Below are positions 1-9,496 of a stretch of DNA of 53,022 bases, piece after piece. A model generated the notes under the pieces. That model was given only the letters and a program-made list of their open reading frames with translations, did no database searches and was not told where the DNA came from. Position 1 is the stretch's first letter. The number at the start of each line of letters is the position of its first letter. Source of the DNA: Myxococcales bacterium (GTDB lineage: Bacteria; Myxococcota; B64-G9); assembly GCA_012798435.1 (NCBI GenBank), contig JAAZNF010000097.1:1-53022 (forward strand), in the 5' to 3' direction. Position numbers and translations under genes: made by a program.

Positions 1-1329
<1,329 letters not shown>

Positions 1330-1649
1330 CGATAAGCTCCCGCTCCAGGGTGCCGGGCCGCGCTCGTTGCGGCCTTCCAGAATCGAAGAAGTATAAGGAT
1401 CGTTGCCCTCTTCCGTCAAGGAAGGATTTTACGCCCGTCCGCGCTGGCTTGTTGGGCCCCGCCGTCGGTCGCTCTCAGAAACACCCGCCCATCGTGTAAT
1501 CTACCTACGATCGGAGAATCCCAAACGCCCCGCGACATGTGGTTTCCGTCACGGACTTGGCAGAAGCAGCATCCGCAAACGCAAAAGGTCTTTCGGGCAG
1601 ACACGACACAGCCGCCCGCCGGATCTCCATCGGACCGCTTGGGCCGGCT
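1330..1649. other. Intergenic region between ftsH and the propeller gene
   Basis: This 320-base gap holds the ftsH promoter. No convincing gene, tRNA or T-tailed terminator was seen. A short GCCGG/CCGGC inverted pair lies just downstream of the propeller gene stop but lacks a T-run. Confidence 0.5.
1390..1419 (-). promoter_or_regulatory. Predicted sigma70-type promoter of ftsH
   Basis: On the minus strand TTGACG (1419-1414) and TATACT (1395-1390) are separated by 18 bases. Transcription would start near 1383, giving a leader of about 54 bases before the TTG start of ftsH. No heat-shock (sigma32) consensus was recognised. Confidence 0.6.
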
Positions 1650-3095
1650 TCAGGAGCGGCGGCGCAGCAGGAGCGCAAGGCCGGCGGGGAGCAGCAACAA
1701 CCCGAAGAAGAAAGCGCCCGTCTTGTGCGCCGCGCCGGGCACGGCAGCGCAGGAGATGATGATGGGCGTGTCGGCGGGCGGCGGCACCACCACCCGCAGC
1801 GAGAAGTAGCTCCCGGGCGCGCCGCGCAGCTGCACCCCCAGCGAGTTGAGGTCGCGCACGGCCACCGGGATCTCGAGCTTCTCCACCTCCTGGCCGAAGG
1901 CGTCGGGGCCGGCCAGCAACGTGCCGTTCATGGCCACCAGGGCGCTGGTGACGCGGTGCTCGCCGGCGTCGTCGCCATTGACGATACACAGGTAGCCATC
2001 GCCCGCCAGCCCCTGGGCGCCGAAGGCGTGCAGCTCGAAGAACGGCTTGCCGTTACCGCGCGCGAAGATCCGCGGCCCGAAGGCCGTGAACGCCCGCGGA
2101 TCGTCGCAACCGGTGCCGCCCGGCGGCGGGTCGTCGAAGATGAACTCGAACATGTAGATGTCCATGTTGCCGTTGCGCGTGTCGGTGTACACCAGGCGGT
2201 TGCCGGAGAGATCGTTGAGGTACTGGTCGCCCGTAGCGGTGCAGGCCGCCTCGGCGGCGTTGAGGGGGATGCTGAAGATCCAGATGTCCCCGCTGCCCGA
2301 TGCGTAGCTGTCGTAGGCGACGTACTGGCCGGCCACGGTGGGATTGTTCTCCAGCTCGGCGCTACTGGTGAGGGCGCGCGTCTCGCCGGTGGAGATGCGG
2401 TACAGGAAGATGTCTCCCAGGTTGGCACGGTTGCTGGTGAAGGCCACGAAGTCGCCGTCCACGCTGGGCGCCGTGTCCTGGGCCGGGTCGGTCGCGATCA
2501 GGGCCGTCGTCCCGGAAGCGATGTTGTAGAGAGCGATGTCGGCGTTTCCGGCGCGGTAGTCCTCCCAGACCACCCATTCGGCCGAGATGGCGGGCTTGCG
2601 CTGGTTGGCGGGATCGTCGGTGAGCCGGGTCTCGATGTTGTCCTTGAGGTTGTACAGGTAGACGTCCCAGTCGCCGTTGCGGTCGTCCTCGTACACCACC
2701 AGGTCACCGCGGATGGCCGGGCGGCGTTGGTTGGCCGGGTTGTCGGTGACGCGAAAACGGGTGTTGCTCGCCACGTCGTACACCCAGATGTCGCCGTCCC
2801 CGGTGCCGTAGTCGGTGTACACCACGCGGGTGCCGTCGATGTCGTTGAAGAGCTGGTCGCCGCCGCCCGAGGCGATGGGGAGCTCGGCGCGGGTCTCCAC
2901 GTCGTACATGTACACGTCGGCGTCGCCGTTGCGCCGGTCGGTGTACACCACGTACGCCCCCGAGATGGCCGGATCGTACTGGTCGGCCGGGTTGTCGGTG
3001 AGGCGGGTCTCGACCCCTTCGAAGCGGTACGCGGCCGCCGACGCCGGGATGAGGAGCGAAAGAGCCAGCACCAGAACGATGTTCGTCTTGCGCAT
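1650..3095 (-). CDS. Exported seven-blade beta-propeller protein with C-terminal sorting-like tail
   Basis: Predicted secreted protein of 481 aa. A signal peptide (MRKTNIVLVLALSLL, ending SAAA) is followed by seven repeats of about 40 residues. Each carries TDxPANQ, PAI, VVYxDxRNG and DIxxYxx elements, typical of TolB/WD40-like propellers. A domain of about 110 residues follows, with two cysteines. The C-terminus has a Cys, a hydrophobic stretch (FFFGLLLLPAGLALLL) and RRRS, the layout of a C-terminal sorting signal (MYXO-CTERM or PEP-CTERM-like); the exact class was not identified. I chose ATG 3095 because GGAAAGG lies 9 bases upstream; for ATG 3104 that site would abut the codon. The leader carries a c-di-GMP-type riboswitch and terminator, so expression should follow c-di-GMP level. 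The ligand of the propeller is unknown. Confidence 0.82.
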   Translation of the reverse strand: MRKTNIVLVLALSLLIPASAAAYRFEGVETRLTDNPADQYDPAISGAYVVYTDRRNGDADVYMYDVETRAELPIASGGGDQLFNDIDGTRVVYTDYGTGDGDIWVYDVASNTRFRVTDNPANQRRPAIRGDLVVYEDDRNGDWDVYLYNLKDNIETRLTDDPANQRKPAISAEWVVWEDYRAGNADIALYNIASGTTALIATDPAQDTAPSVDGDFVAFTSNRANLGDIFLYRISTGETRALTSSAELENNPTVAGQYVAYDSYASGSGDIWIFSIPLNAAEAACTATGDQYLNDLSGNRLVYTDTRNGNMDIYMFEFIFDDPPPGGTGCDDPRAFTAFGPRIFARGNGKPFFELHAFGAQGLAGDGYLCIVNGDDAGEHRVTSALVAMNGTLLAGPDAFGQEVEKLEIPVAVRDLNSLGVQLRGAPGSYFSLRVVVPPPADTPIIISCAAVPGAAHKTGAFFFGLLLLPAGLALLLRRRS

Positions 3096-3128
3096 GACTG
3101 CCATCCTTTCCAGGCCAGAACTGTAAAT

Positions 3129-3169
3129 AAAAAACCGGTGAATCACCCTTCATCCGGGCAATCCACCGG
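3129..3169 (-). terminator. Intrinsic terminator in the propeller-gene leader (riboswitch expression platform)
   Basis: On the minus strand a 14-bp stem (arms 3169-3156 and 3148-3135, three G-U pairs) closes a 7-base loop and is followed at once by six T (3134-3129). It lies 34 bases before the chosen start codon and upstream of the ribosome binding site, so it can only attenuate this gene. Its 5' arm contains 3165-3157, a perfect 9-base complement of aptamer positions 3251-3243. Confidence 0.85.
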
Positions 3170-3183
3170 GAGCGTACCGCTTC

Positions 3184-3263
3184 GCCATCTTCGGCAGCCG
3201 GTCTACCCTTTCGGGCTCACGGCTTTGCGCTCCAGGAAAACCTGGATTGCCTTTTCGGATGGC
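3184..3263 (-). promoter_or_regulatory. Cyclic-di-GMP-I (GEMM-I) type riboswitch aptamer
   Basis: On the minus strand the order is GCCATC (3263-3258), GGCAATCC, a CCAGG-TTTT-CCTGG hairpin, the hallmark GCGCAAAGCC, a GCCC-GAAA-GGGT hairpin, then CCGGCTGCCGAAG and GATGGC (3189-3184). The outer GCCATC/GATGGC and the GGCA/TGCC pairs close the element as in GEMM-I. The GGCAA...CGCAAAGCC...CCGG..GCCGA order is the family signature. The P2 loop is TTTT rather than the common GAAA tetraloop. It starts about 10 bases after the predicted transcription start and is followed by an intrinsic terminator. Whether it binds c-di-GMP or cGAMP (GEMM-Ib, known in Geobacter) cannot be settled by eye. Confidence 0.85.
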
Positions 3264-3280
3264 CTCCGTTTTCCAGCTTC

Positions 3281-3309
3281 AGAATACGGAAAAGAAGCGA
3301 GCCTGTCAA
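3281..3309 (-). promoter_or_regulatory. Sigma70-type promoter driving the riboswitch and propeller gene
   Basis: On the minus strand TTGACA (3309-3304) and TATTCT (3286-3281) are separated by exactly 17 bases. The predicted start near 3274 lies just upstream of the aptamer, which supports both calls. Confidence 0.8.
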
Positions 3310-3379
3310 TAACGCGTCGCGCTATGTCCGGAAACCTCGACAGGTCAAGAACAGCGAACAAACTTGTGCGATCCGGAGG

Positions 3380-3409
3380 TTGACAGGCGGAATGGTTTTG
3401 GCCGACAAT
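3380..3409 (+). promoter_or_regulatory. Predicted sigma70-type promoter of the VWA lipoprotein gene
   Basis: TTGACA (3380-3385), an 18-base spacer, then GACAAT (3404-3409). The leader to ATG 3437 would be about 20 bases and contains GGAGGGAGG. It is divergent from the riboswitch promoter about 70 bases away. Confidence 0.6.
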
Positions 3410-3436
3410 GACTGTGGTTTCGGAGGGAGGTCTCTT

Positions 3437-4933
3437 ATGGTGAGAACGCATTCTCTTCTGCTAACCTTCTGCACGACCTTCCTGCTCGTTGCCGGCTGCC
3501 AGGACTACGCCTACGAGGAGCAGCCGAACACCGTGGTGCGGGAGAAGCGCAAGACGTTCCACACCAGCGTGGCCCAGAAAGCCAACATCCTGTTCGTGGT
3601 CGACAACTCGGGCTCGATGGCCGGCGAGCAGGCCCAGCTCGGTCAGAGCTTCAGCGCCTTCCGGCAGGTCCTCGACGAGAAGTTCGGCCCCGGGAAATAC
3701 AAGATCGCGGTGATCACCACGGGGATGGAATCCGATGGTTGCCCCGCCTGCAGCACGTTGTCGCAGAAGCGCTCCTGCATCAACGACACGGGCGAAAACG
3801 GCCGGTTCCAGGATCTCAAGGGATGTATCTGGGAGGCCAATGCCTGTCAGCCCTCGACAGGCTCGGACCAACCTTCGTTTGATTTCCAGCCAGACCAGAC
3901 TTGTCGCGTGGTCACCTCCACCAACCAGAATTGCTTTTATGACTCATCCTCGTACCGCGGCACGGTAATGGTGGGCGTCACCGGCTGCGGATACGAGCGC
4001 GGCCTGGCGCCGATGCGAAAGGCGCTGGAGGGCAATCTGCTCGACAGTTACAACTCCGGGTTCCTGGACAGCGACGCCGTCCTGGCGGTGGCCATCATCT
4101 CCGACGAGGATGATTGTGGAGAGGTTGGCGACGTCGCAGAAAAGACGAGAACCCAGGCCAACATCTGCTACTACGCCTCCAAGGGCGTGGGTCCCATGGG
4201 CGAGAATGTCTACCCCGGCACGGACAAACCATACGCTCTTACCCCAGTGAAGGACTACTACGACTTTCTGATGGCCAAGAAAGGCAACAAAGAGGGTATG
4301 GTGAAGTTCGCAGCCATCGTGGGTGTGAAAGACAAGAATAATCCGGACACGACAGTCATAGAGTATGAGAGCAGCACCGACACCTCGCAAGCCAAGCCTG
4401 CCTGCACAACACCTCCACCCTGCTCCAGCGCGGCGGGATACTGCCACGCCTTTCCCGGCACCCGTTACATCGAGCTGTACAAGATGTTCGCCCAGACCGG
4501 CAACGGCTTCCTCGATACCATCTGCCAGAATGATTTCCACGAAACCCTGCTCCAGATCGCCACCTTCATCGCCTGCCCGGCGTTCTTCGGCCTGGACCAG
4601 CAGATCCTCGACCCGGCGCTGGCCAACCTCATCTTGAACGGCAATACCGTGCCCAAGTACACCTGCACCTCCAAGGAACCCATCATCGAGTGCCTGGGCC
4701 TCGACGACACCACCACTTGCCCGTCCGGAACGACGTGCGTCGAAACCTGGAAATACTGTCCGTACGGAACTCATGCACAGAAGAATGCCAACGGCCCGGT
4801 CACCTGTGAGTCCGGGTTGCCTTCCGGGCCCGACTACCCCGGCGGGACGTTGGCCTTCGCGAATCACTACGACCCCTGCACCTTCATCACCCAGGGGGCG
4901 ATCGACATCGAGCTGGTGTACGTTCCAGAGTGA
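3437..4933 (+). CDS. Lipoprotein with von Willebrand factor A-like domain
   Basis: Predicted lipoprotein of 498 aa. The signal peptide ends in the lipobox LVAGC with Cys21. A VWA-like fold starts near residue 50 with ILFVVDNSGSM; D56, S58 and S60 form the metal-ion-dependent adhesion (MIDAS) motif. A later IISDEDDC segment fits the fourth strand of such domains. Many Cys residues (for example CPACS, CSSAAGYC, CTSKEP) suggest disulfides outside the cytoplasm. I chose ATG 3437 because GGAGGGAGG lies 6 bases upstream and gives a clean signal peptide; an in-frame extension to 3380 would cover the promoter. Proteins of this layout are common in Myxococcota. Binding partner unknown. Confidence 0.85.
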   Translation: MVRTHSLLLTFCTTFLLVAGCQDYAYEEQPNTVVREKRKTFHTSVAQKANILFVVDNSGSMAGEQAQLGQSFSAFRQVLDEKFGPGKYKIAVITTGMESDGCPACSTLSQKRSCINDTGENGRFQDLKGCIWEANACQPSTGSDQPSFDFQPDQTCRVVTSTNQNCFYDSSSYRGTVMVGVTGCGYERGLAPMRKALEGNLLDSYNSGFLDSDAVLAVAIISDEDDCGEVGDVAEKTRTQANICYYASKGVGPMGENVYPGTDKPYALTPVKDYYDFLMAKKGNKEGMVKFAAIVGVKDKNNPDTTVIEYESSTDTSQAKPACTTPPPCSSAAGYCHAFPGTRYIELYKMFAQTGNGFLDTICQNDFHETLLQIATFIACPAFFGLDQQILDPALANLILNGNTVPKYTCTSKEPIIECLGLDDTTTCPSGTTCVETWKYCPYGTHAQKNANGPVTCESGLPSGPDYPGGTLAFANHYDPCTFITQGAIDIELVYVPE

Positions 4934-4980
4934 CCCGCTTCCAACCGGGCTGACGCCCAACCGCCGCCACCGTAAAATTC

Positions 4981-5009
4981 TTGATGGCCAGGGGTTTGCG
5001 TAGTATAGA
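4981..5009 (+). promoter_or_regulatory. Predicted sigma70-type promoter of the coiled-coil gene
   Basis: TTGATG (4981-4986), a 17-base spacer and TATAGA (5004-5009), with the start codon about 45 bases downstream of the expected transcription start. Confidence 0.65.
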
Positions 5010-5060
5010 CATATCCTACGTGCGGTCCGAACACCCCCGGGAGCGGGTACGGGCAACCCG

Positions 5061-7946
5061 ATGGAACCGAAACGAGTTCTGGTGATCGACAGTGACGCGG
5101 CCTTCGCCGGCGAGCTTTCAAAGGGGTTTGCTGCCGCGGGCATCGCCGCCGAGGTGGTGGCGGACGGCCAGGCCGGGATCGACGCCGCGGCCAATACGCT
5201 GCCCAGCCTCATCTTGCTGGCGGCGGAACTCCCCGGTATGAGCGGCTACTCGGTATGCAACCGCCTCAAGAAGCAAAAGGGCGGCGAGATCCCGGTGTTG
5301 ATCATGTCCACCGGCGACACCCCCGAGACCTTCGAGCAACACCAGAGCCACAAGAACCACGCCGACTGCTACATCCTCAAGCGCGAGGGCGCTGGTCCCG
5401 TGCTGGACCAGGCCATGAAGATCCTCGGGGCCGGCTCGACACCCGCGGCCGCGCCGGCCGCCTTCAGCGCACCCGGCGGCGGTCCCTCCGACGAGCTCGA
5501 CAACGTCTTTTCCGCCATCACCGAGCCGCCATCGGCCGCGCCGCCTCCCGCGACGGAGCCTTCGGACATCGCGCCCATCGAGGAGCTCGAGCCCATCGAG
5601 CTCGATCCGCTGCCGGCTGAATCCGCCCCGCCGCGGCCCGCCAGCGCTCCCCCGCCCCCGCCCGCCGGCCCGCCGGCACCGCCGCCGCTGCGCAAGAAGA
5701 AGACCGACATGTTCGAGCGGCCGAAGATCCCCGAGAAGTCCGAGCCTCCCGAGACGGAGGACGAGGGCTCGGAGGAGGAGGCCTTCGGGTTCGACGGCAA
5801 GCTCAACTTCCTTCGAAAGACGCTCAAGAAGCGCGAGCGCGAGCTGGAGACGGCGAGGCGCGACGCGGCCGCGGCCAAGGCGCGGTCCGACGAGCTGGAG
5901 CTCGCCCACAAGCGCATCTCGGACAAGGCCCGCACCCTCGAGCAGCAGGTGAAGAAACTCGAGTCCGAGCGCGCCCGGCTCTCCGGCGAGCTGGAGACGG
6001 CGCGCGCGGAGATGCAGCGCCTCGCCAAGGAGACCGAGGAGAACACCCGCCGGCTCGAGACCGAACGCTCCCAGCTCAAGGCCATCCTGGACGAGCAGAC
6101 CGGCAAGCAGAACGTGCTCCAGGAGACGCTCAAGCTGCTGACCCAGAAGAAGGCCGAGGAAGGCCAGTCCTACGAGGAGCAGCTCTCCGACGCCCGGCGC
6201 AAGCTGGAGATCCTGCAAGAGTCGCTCGACGAGATCACCCGGGAGAAGGAGTCCCGCGAGTCCGAGCTCTCCAACGAGCTGGAGGTCGAGCGCGGCCGGG
6301 CCGATCTGCTACAAGATTCACTGGACGCCACCGCCTCCGAGAAGGAAACCGCCGAGAAGAGGGTGCAAGAGCTGGAGAAGGCCCTGCAAGAGGCCGCGGC
6401 CATGTACGCCCAGCTCGAGAAGCATTCGCAGGAATCCCAGGCCGCCGCCGAGGAGGAGAAGGCCCGCTCCACTGCCGCTCACATGGAGGAGCTGGCCCAG
6501 CTTCGGCAGGCCTTCGAGCAGGAGCGCTCCTCTCTGGAGGCGCAGCTCGGCGAGCTGACCCGCACCGCCCAGACCCGCGAGGAGGAGCTCTCCGCCCGGG
6601 TCCAGGATCGCGAGCGCAACATCGCGCTGCTCCAGCAGGCGAGCGACAACCTGCGCAAGGAGCTCACCGAGAACATCGGCGACCTGAGCCGCGAGAAGGA
6701 GCGCCTGGAGAGCGCGCTGGCCGAGGCCGAGGAGCGCCTGAGCCAGGTGCAGGCCACGTTGCAGGCCGAGCGCGGCACCCTCGAGCAACAACTGGGTGAG
6801 ACCGGCCGGCGAGCCTCGGAACTCGAGCAGCAGCTCGCCCAGACGCGCCAGACGGCTGACCAGAAGATCGACGAGCTCCAGGTGGCGCTCCAGGAGGAGC
6901 GCGAGCGCTTCCAGGCGCTGCGAGCCTCCGCCGAGTCCGCCGCCGAGGAGCACGCCCGCATCGAGCAGGAACTCTCCGCCCGGCTGGAAGAGACCGAGAA
7001 GGCCCTGGCGGCGCTGCGCGAGGAGTCCGAGAAGAACAACAAGGAAAAGGCCCTCGCCGACGAGCGCTTCGACAAGGCCAAGAAGAAGATCAGCGCGCTC
7101 GAGGAGAAGATGGAGCAGGCCATCCTCAAGGCCTCGCGCCTGGAGCGCTCCCTCAACGAGAAGGCCGCGCAGCTTGGCGAGGAGAACAAAAAGACGCAGC
7201 AAGCCCTCGAGGAAGCCAACCGGCTTCTCGCCGCGCGACAGAAGGAGGCGGAGTCGCTGCGCCAGGAGCTGCAGCAGTACACCGCCCGCGAGAACCGGTT
7301 GCAGGACGAACTTCAGAACGTGATGGCGCAGCACGCCCGCGAGCAACGGGACTGGCAGGAAAAGCTACGGGAGCAGGAAGAAGCCGCCGCCGAACGCGAC
7401 GAGGACCTGGCATTGCTGCGCGGCCAGGTGGACGAGGCCCAGCAGCGGGCGGCCCATTTCGAGAAGGCCTTGCGCGAGTCGGAGCAACGCGCCGGGGATC
7501 TTACGGCCGAGGTGGAGCGCTTGCAGGGCGAGCTGGGCGAGCGCGAGGCCTCCCAGGGCAAGCTGCTCGCCTCTCAGCGGGAGGAGGCGGACAAGATCCG
7601 CCGCGATCGCGAGAAGGCCCTCAAGGAGCTGGAGGCGCAGAAGAACCAGGAGCTCGAGGCGCTGCGCCGCGAGCTGAAGGCCGCCACCGAGAAGGCCGAG
7701 CGCGAGAAGAACGACGCGGTCGAGAAGGCGCGCGCGGTCGAGGAGAAGAAGCTCGCCAAGTACCAGGAGGCGGTGGAGCAGGCCAAGGCCAAGCTCGCCG
7801 CTTTGCAGCAGAAGTTGGAGCTCTCCAAGAAGGAAGAAGAGCGCCTGCGCCTGCGGGAAAAGAAGGTCGTGCAGGCGCTTCAGCGCGCTCGCGAGGTCAT
7901 CGGTTCCATGAAGAAGGGCGGCGGGGCCGACATCCCAGAGGTGTAG
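5061..7946 (+). CDS. Pseudo-receiver/coiled-coil protein, AglZ/FrzS-like
   Basis: Large cytoplasmic scaffold-type protein, 961 aa. Residues 1-120 read as a response-regulator receiver (MEPKRVLVIDSDAAF, ELPGMSGYSVCNRLKK, VLIMSTGD, CYILKREG). The residue at the phosphoacceptor position is Ala54 (LILLAAELPG) instead of Asp, so it is predicted not to be phosphorylated. Residues 125-240 are a Pro/Glu-rich linker, and about 250-945 are almost continuous heptad coiled coil rich in Glu, Lys, Arg, Leu and Gln. This architecture matches the myxobacterial motility proteins AglZ and FrzS (family knowledge). The protein ends with a short Gly-rich tail. A promoter lies at 4981-5009; the ribosome binding site is weak. 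A polarity or motility role is inference, and other filament-forming receiver fusions remain possible. Confidence 0.85.
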   Translation: MEPKRVLVIDSDAAFAGELSKGFAAAGIAAEVVADGQAGIDAAANTLPSLILLAAELPGMSGYSVCNRLKKQKGGEIPVLIMSTGDTPETFEQHQSHKNHADCYILKREGAGPVLDQAMKILGAGSTPAAAPAAFSAPGGGPSDELDNVFSAITEPPSAAPPPATEPSDIAPIEELEPIELDPLPAESAPPRPASAPPPPPAGPPAPPPLRKKKTDMFERPKIPEKSEPPETEDEGSEEEAFGFDGKLNFLRKTLKKRERELETARRDAAAAKARSDELELAHKRISDKARTLEQQVKKLESERARLSGELETARAEMQRLAKETEENTRRLETERSQLKAILDEQTGKQNVLQETLKLLTQKKAEEGQSYEEQLSDARRKLEILQESLDEITREKESRESELSNELEVERGRADLLQDSLDATASEKETAEKRVQELEKALQEAAAMYAQLEKHSQESQAAAEEEKARSTAAHMEELAQLRQAFEQERSSLEAQLGELTRTAQTREEELSARVQDRERNIALLQQASDNLRKELTENIGDLSREKERLESALAEAEERLSQVQATLQAERGTLEQQLGETGRRASELEQQLAQTRQTADQKIDELQVALQEERERFQALRASAESAAEEHARIEQELSARLEETEKALAALREESEKNNKEKALADERFDKAKKKISALEEKMEQAILKASRLERSLNEKAAQLGEENKKTQQALEEANRLLAARQKEAESLRQELQQYTARENRLQDELQNVMAQHAREQRDWQEKLREQEEAAAERDEDLALLRGQVDEAQQRAAHFEKALRESEQRAGDLTAEVERLQGELGEREASQGKLLASQREEADKIRRDREKALKELEAQKNQELEALRRELKAATEKAEREKNDAVEKARAVEEKKLAKYQEAVEQAKAKLAALQQKLELSKKEEERLRLREKKVVQALQRAREVIGSMKKGGGADIPEV

Positions 7947-8008
7947 GCACCCGGCGCGCCCCGACTTTGAAACTGTTTTCCGGGTATTTCGAGAGCCTGG
8001 AGGAAAAG

Positions 8009-9496
8009 ATGAAAGCGAAGCTAGCGCGTCCCTATTGGCGTGTCCTTGGCGGGGTGTTGGGACTGGCCATCGGCCTGAGCGCCGGGCCGGCGGCGCGGAC
8101 AGCGGCCGCCCAGACCATCGTGGTGGCTCAGTTTCCGGACAAGACCGGCAAGGCCAAGCTGGGAAAGAGCGTCTTCGAGCTCGTGGTCGGCGCCGCCAAG
8201 GAGCGGGGCGCGACCGTCATCGCCTGGGATCAGTACCAGCGCACCGCCAAGAAGAACCGCATCGCTCCGGCCAAGGCCCTGCTGCCGCCGAACATCAAGA
8301 AACTGTGCGCGGCCCTCAAGCTCGACGGGGTGATCACCGGACGGGTGCAGCTACAAAAAAAGAAGTACGTCATCAAGCTGGACCTCGTCGGCGCCAACGG
8401 CAAGGTGTTGGCGCAGAAGGCCTACTCCCTCGGCGCGGCGGAGTTCCCGCCCGAGACCGCAGCGGAGGCTGTCGAGGCCCTGTTAAAGCCTCTGGAGAAA
8501 CAGTCCGTGGCCGCGACCCCTCCAGACGCTGGATCCACCGGGGGTTCCTCCGGGACGACGGGCGCCACTGGCACGACCGGCGCGACGGGCGGCGCTTCCG
8601 GCGGCGGTGACTCCGGGAGCGGCACCAGCGACGCCTTCCTGCCGCCGTGGGCGCGGGGCGGCTCCGAGACGGGCGGGACGGGCGCGGCCGGGGGCGGCGC
8701 CACCGGCGGCTCGACCACGACCACCACCACGGCCGCGACCACCGGGGACAGCGGCGGCACCTCCTCCGGCGGCACCTCCGGCGACGTCCGAAAAGCAGCC
8801 GAGCCCAAGAGCAAGCGCTCGACCGGCGCCGTGGCCGACGTGCTTCTGGATGCAGCCTTCTCCCTCAACCACCGCTCCGGCCTGAGCCCCCAGCACAAGG
8901 CCGGCGTGTACCCGGGCATCTGGGTGGACGGGCGGTTCTTCCTGGGCTCGTTCCTGGACGTGCCGGTGGTGCGCGACATCGGCTTCGGTGGCGCCTTCAA
9001 TATGTCGCTGGGGCTCGAGTACAAGCAGTCCGGCGCCACCGAGGCCTGGAGCGCCTCTCAGATGCAGTGGCGCGGGGAACTCATCTACCGGCTGGCCTTC
9101 AACAACGTGACGCTGGGCCCGGCGTTCCTGATCCGGGTCGGCTTCGGCAGCACCGGCACCACCATCGACGCTGGCACCGGCACCCAGGCCCGCTCGGCCG
9201 CCTTCACCTACCCCTACGCCAACCTGGACATCCGTCTGATGCTGATTCGGCCCTTGCTGCGCTTCTACCTCACGGGGGGCTTCTTGTTCACCGTCATGAC
9301 CGCCAAGGACGTGGACGGATCCGGCCAGGGCTTCAACGTGGGCGCGGGGCTCGACCTGGTGCTCTTCGACATGCTGGCCGTCGGCCTCGGCTGGGAGATG
9401 CTCGAGGTGAGCGGTTTCCACATGGACGGCCAGACCGACGAGACCTCGGACCAGTACCACAACTTCCTCGTCAAGGTCGGCTGGAACTGGCGCTGA
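8009..9496 (+). CDS. Exported protein with Gly/Thr linker and barrel-like C-terminal half
   Basis: Unrecognised exported protein, 495 aa. A long signal peptide ends at AAAQ near residue 34. An alpha/beta domain (about 35-175) starts TIVVAQFPDKTGKAKLG and recalls the N-terminal fold of TolB or CsgG-like periplasmic proteins. A low-complexity Gly/Ser/Thr segment (about 180-285) is followed by a region of alternating hydrophobic strands with Gly/aromatic residues ending VKVGWNWR, as in small outer-membrane barrels. I chose ATG 8009 because GGAGG lies upstream; the in-frame start at 7967 would put 14 odd residues before the signal peptide. It lies 62 bases after the coiled-coil gene and may be co-transcribed. 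Its last 26 bases overlap the convergent miaA. Confidence 0.7.
   Translation: MKAKLARPYWRVLGGVLGLAIGLSAGPAARTAAAQTIVVAQFPDKTGKAKLGKSVFELVVGAAKERGATVIAWDQYQRTAKKNRIAPAKALLPPNIKKLCAALKLDGVITGRVQLQKKKYVIKLDLVGANGKVLAQKAYSLGAAEFPPETAAEAVEALLKPLEKQSVAATPPDAGSTGGSSGTTGATGTTGATGGASGGGDSGSGTSDAFLPPWARGGSETGGTGAAGGGATGGSTTTTTTAATTGDSGGTSSGGTSGDVRKAAEPKSKRSTGAVADVLLDAAFSLNHRSGLSPQHKAGVYPGIWVDGRFFLGSFLDVPVVRDIGFGGAFNMSLGLEYKQSGATEAWSASQMQWRGELIYRLAFNNVTLGPAFLIRVGFGSTGTTIDAGTGTQARSAAFTYPYANLDIRLMLIRPLLRFYLTGGFLFTVMTAKDVDGSGQGFNVGAGLDLVLFDMLAVGLGWEMLEVSGFHMDGQTDETSDQYHNFLVKVGWNWR

Noticed and set aside
1416-1604. 62-codon minus-strand frame with several Cys residues
   Set aside because: It overlaps the ftsH promoter, has no ribosome binding site and no recognisable motif beyond a short Cys cluster.
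5118-7346. Minus-strand frames of 366, 342 and 267 codons across the coiled-coil gene
   Set aside because: Shadows of the Glu/Lys/Leu-rich coiled coil, giving Leu- or Ser-rich nonsense.
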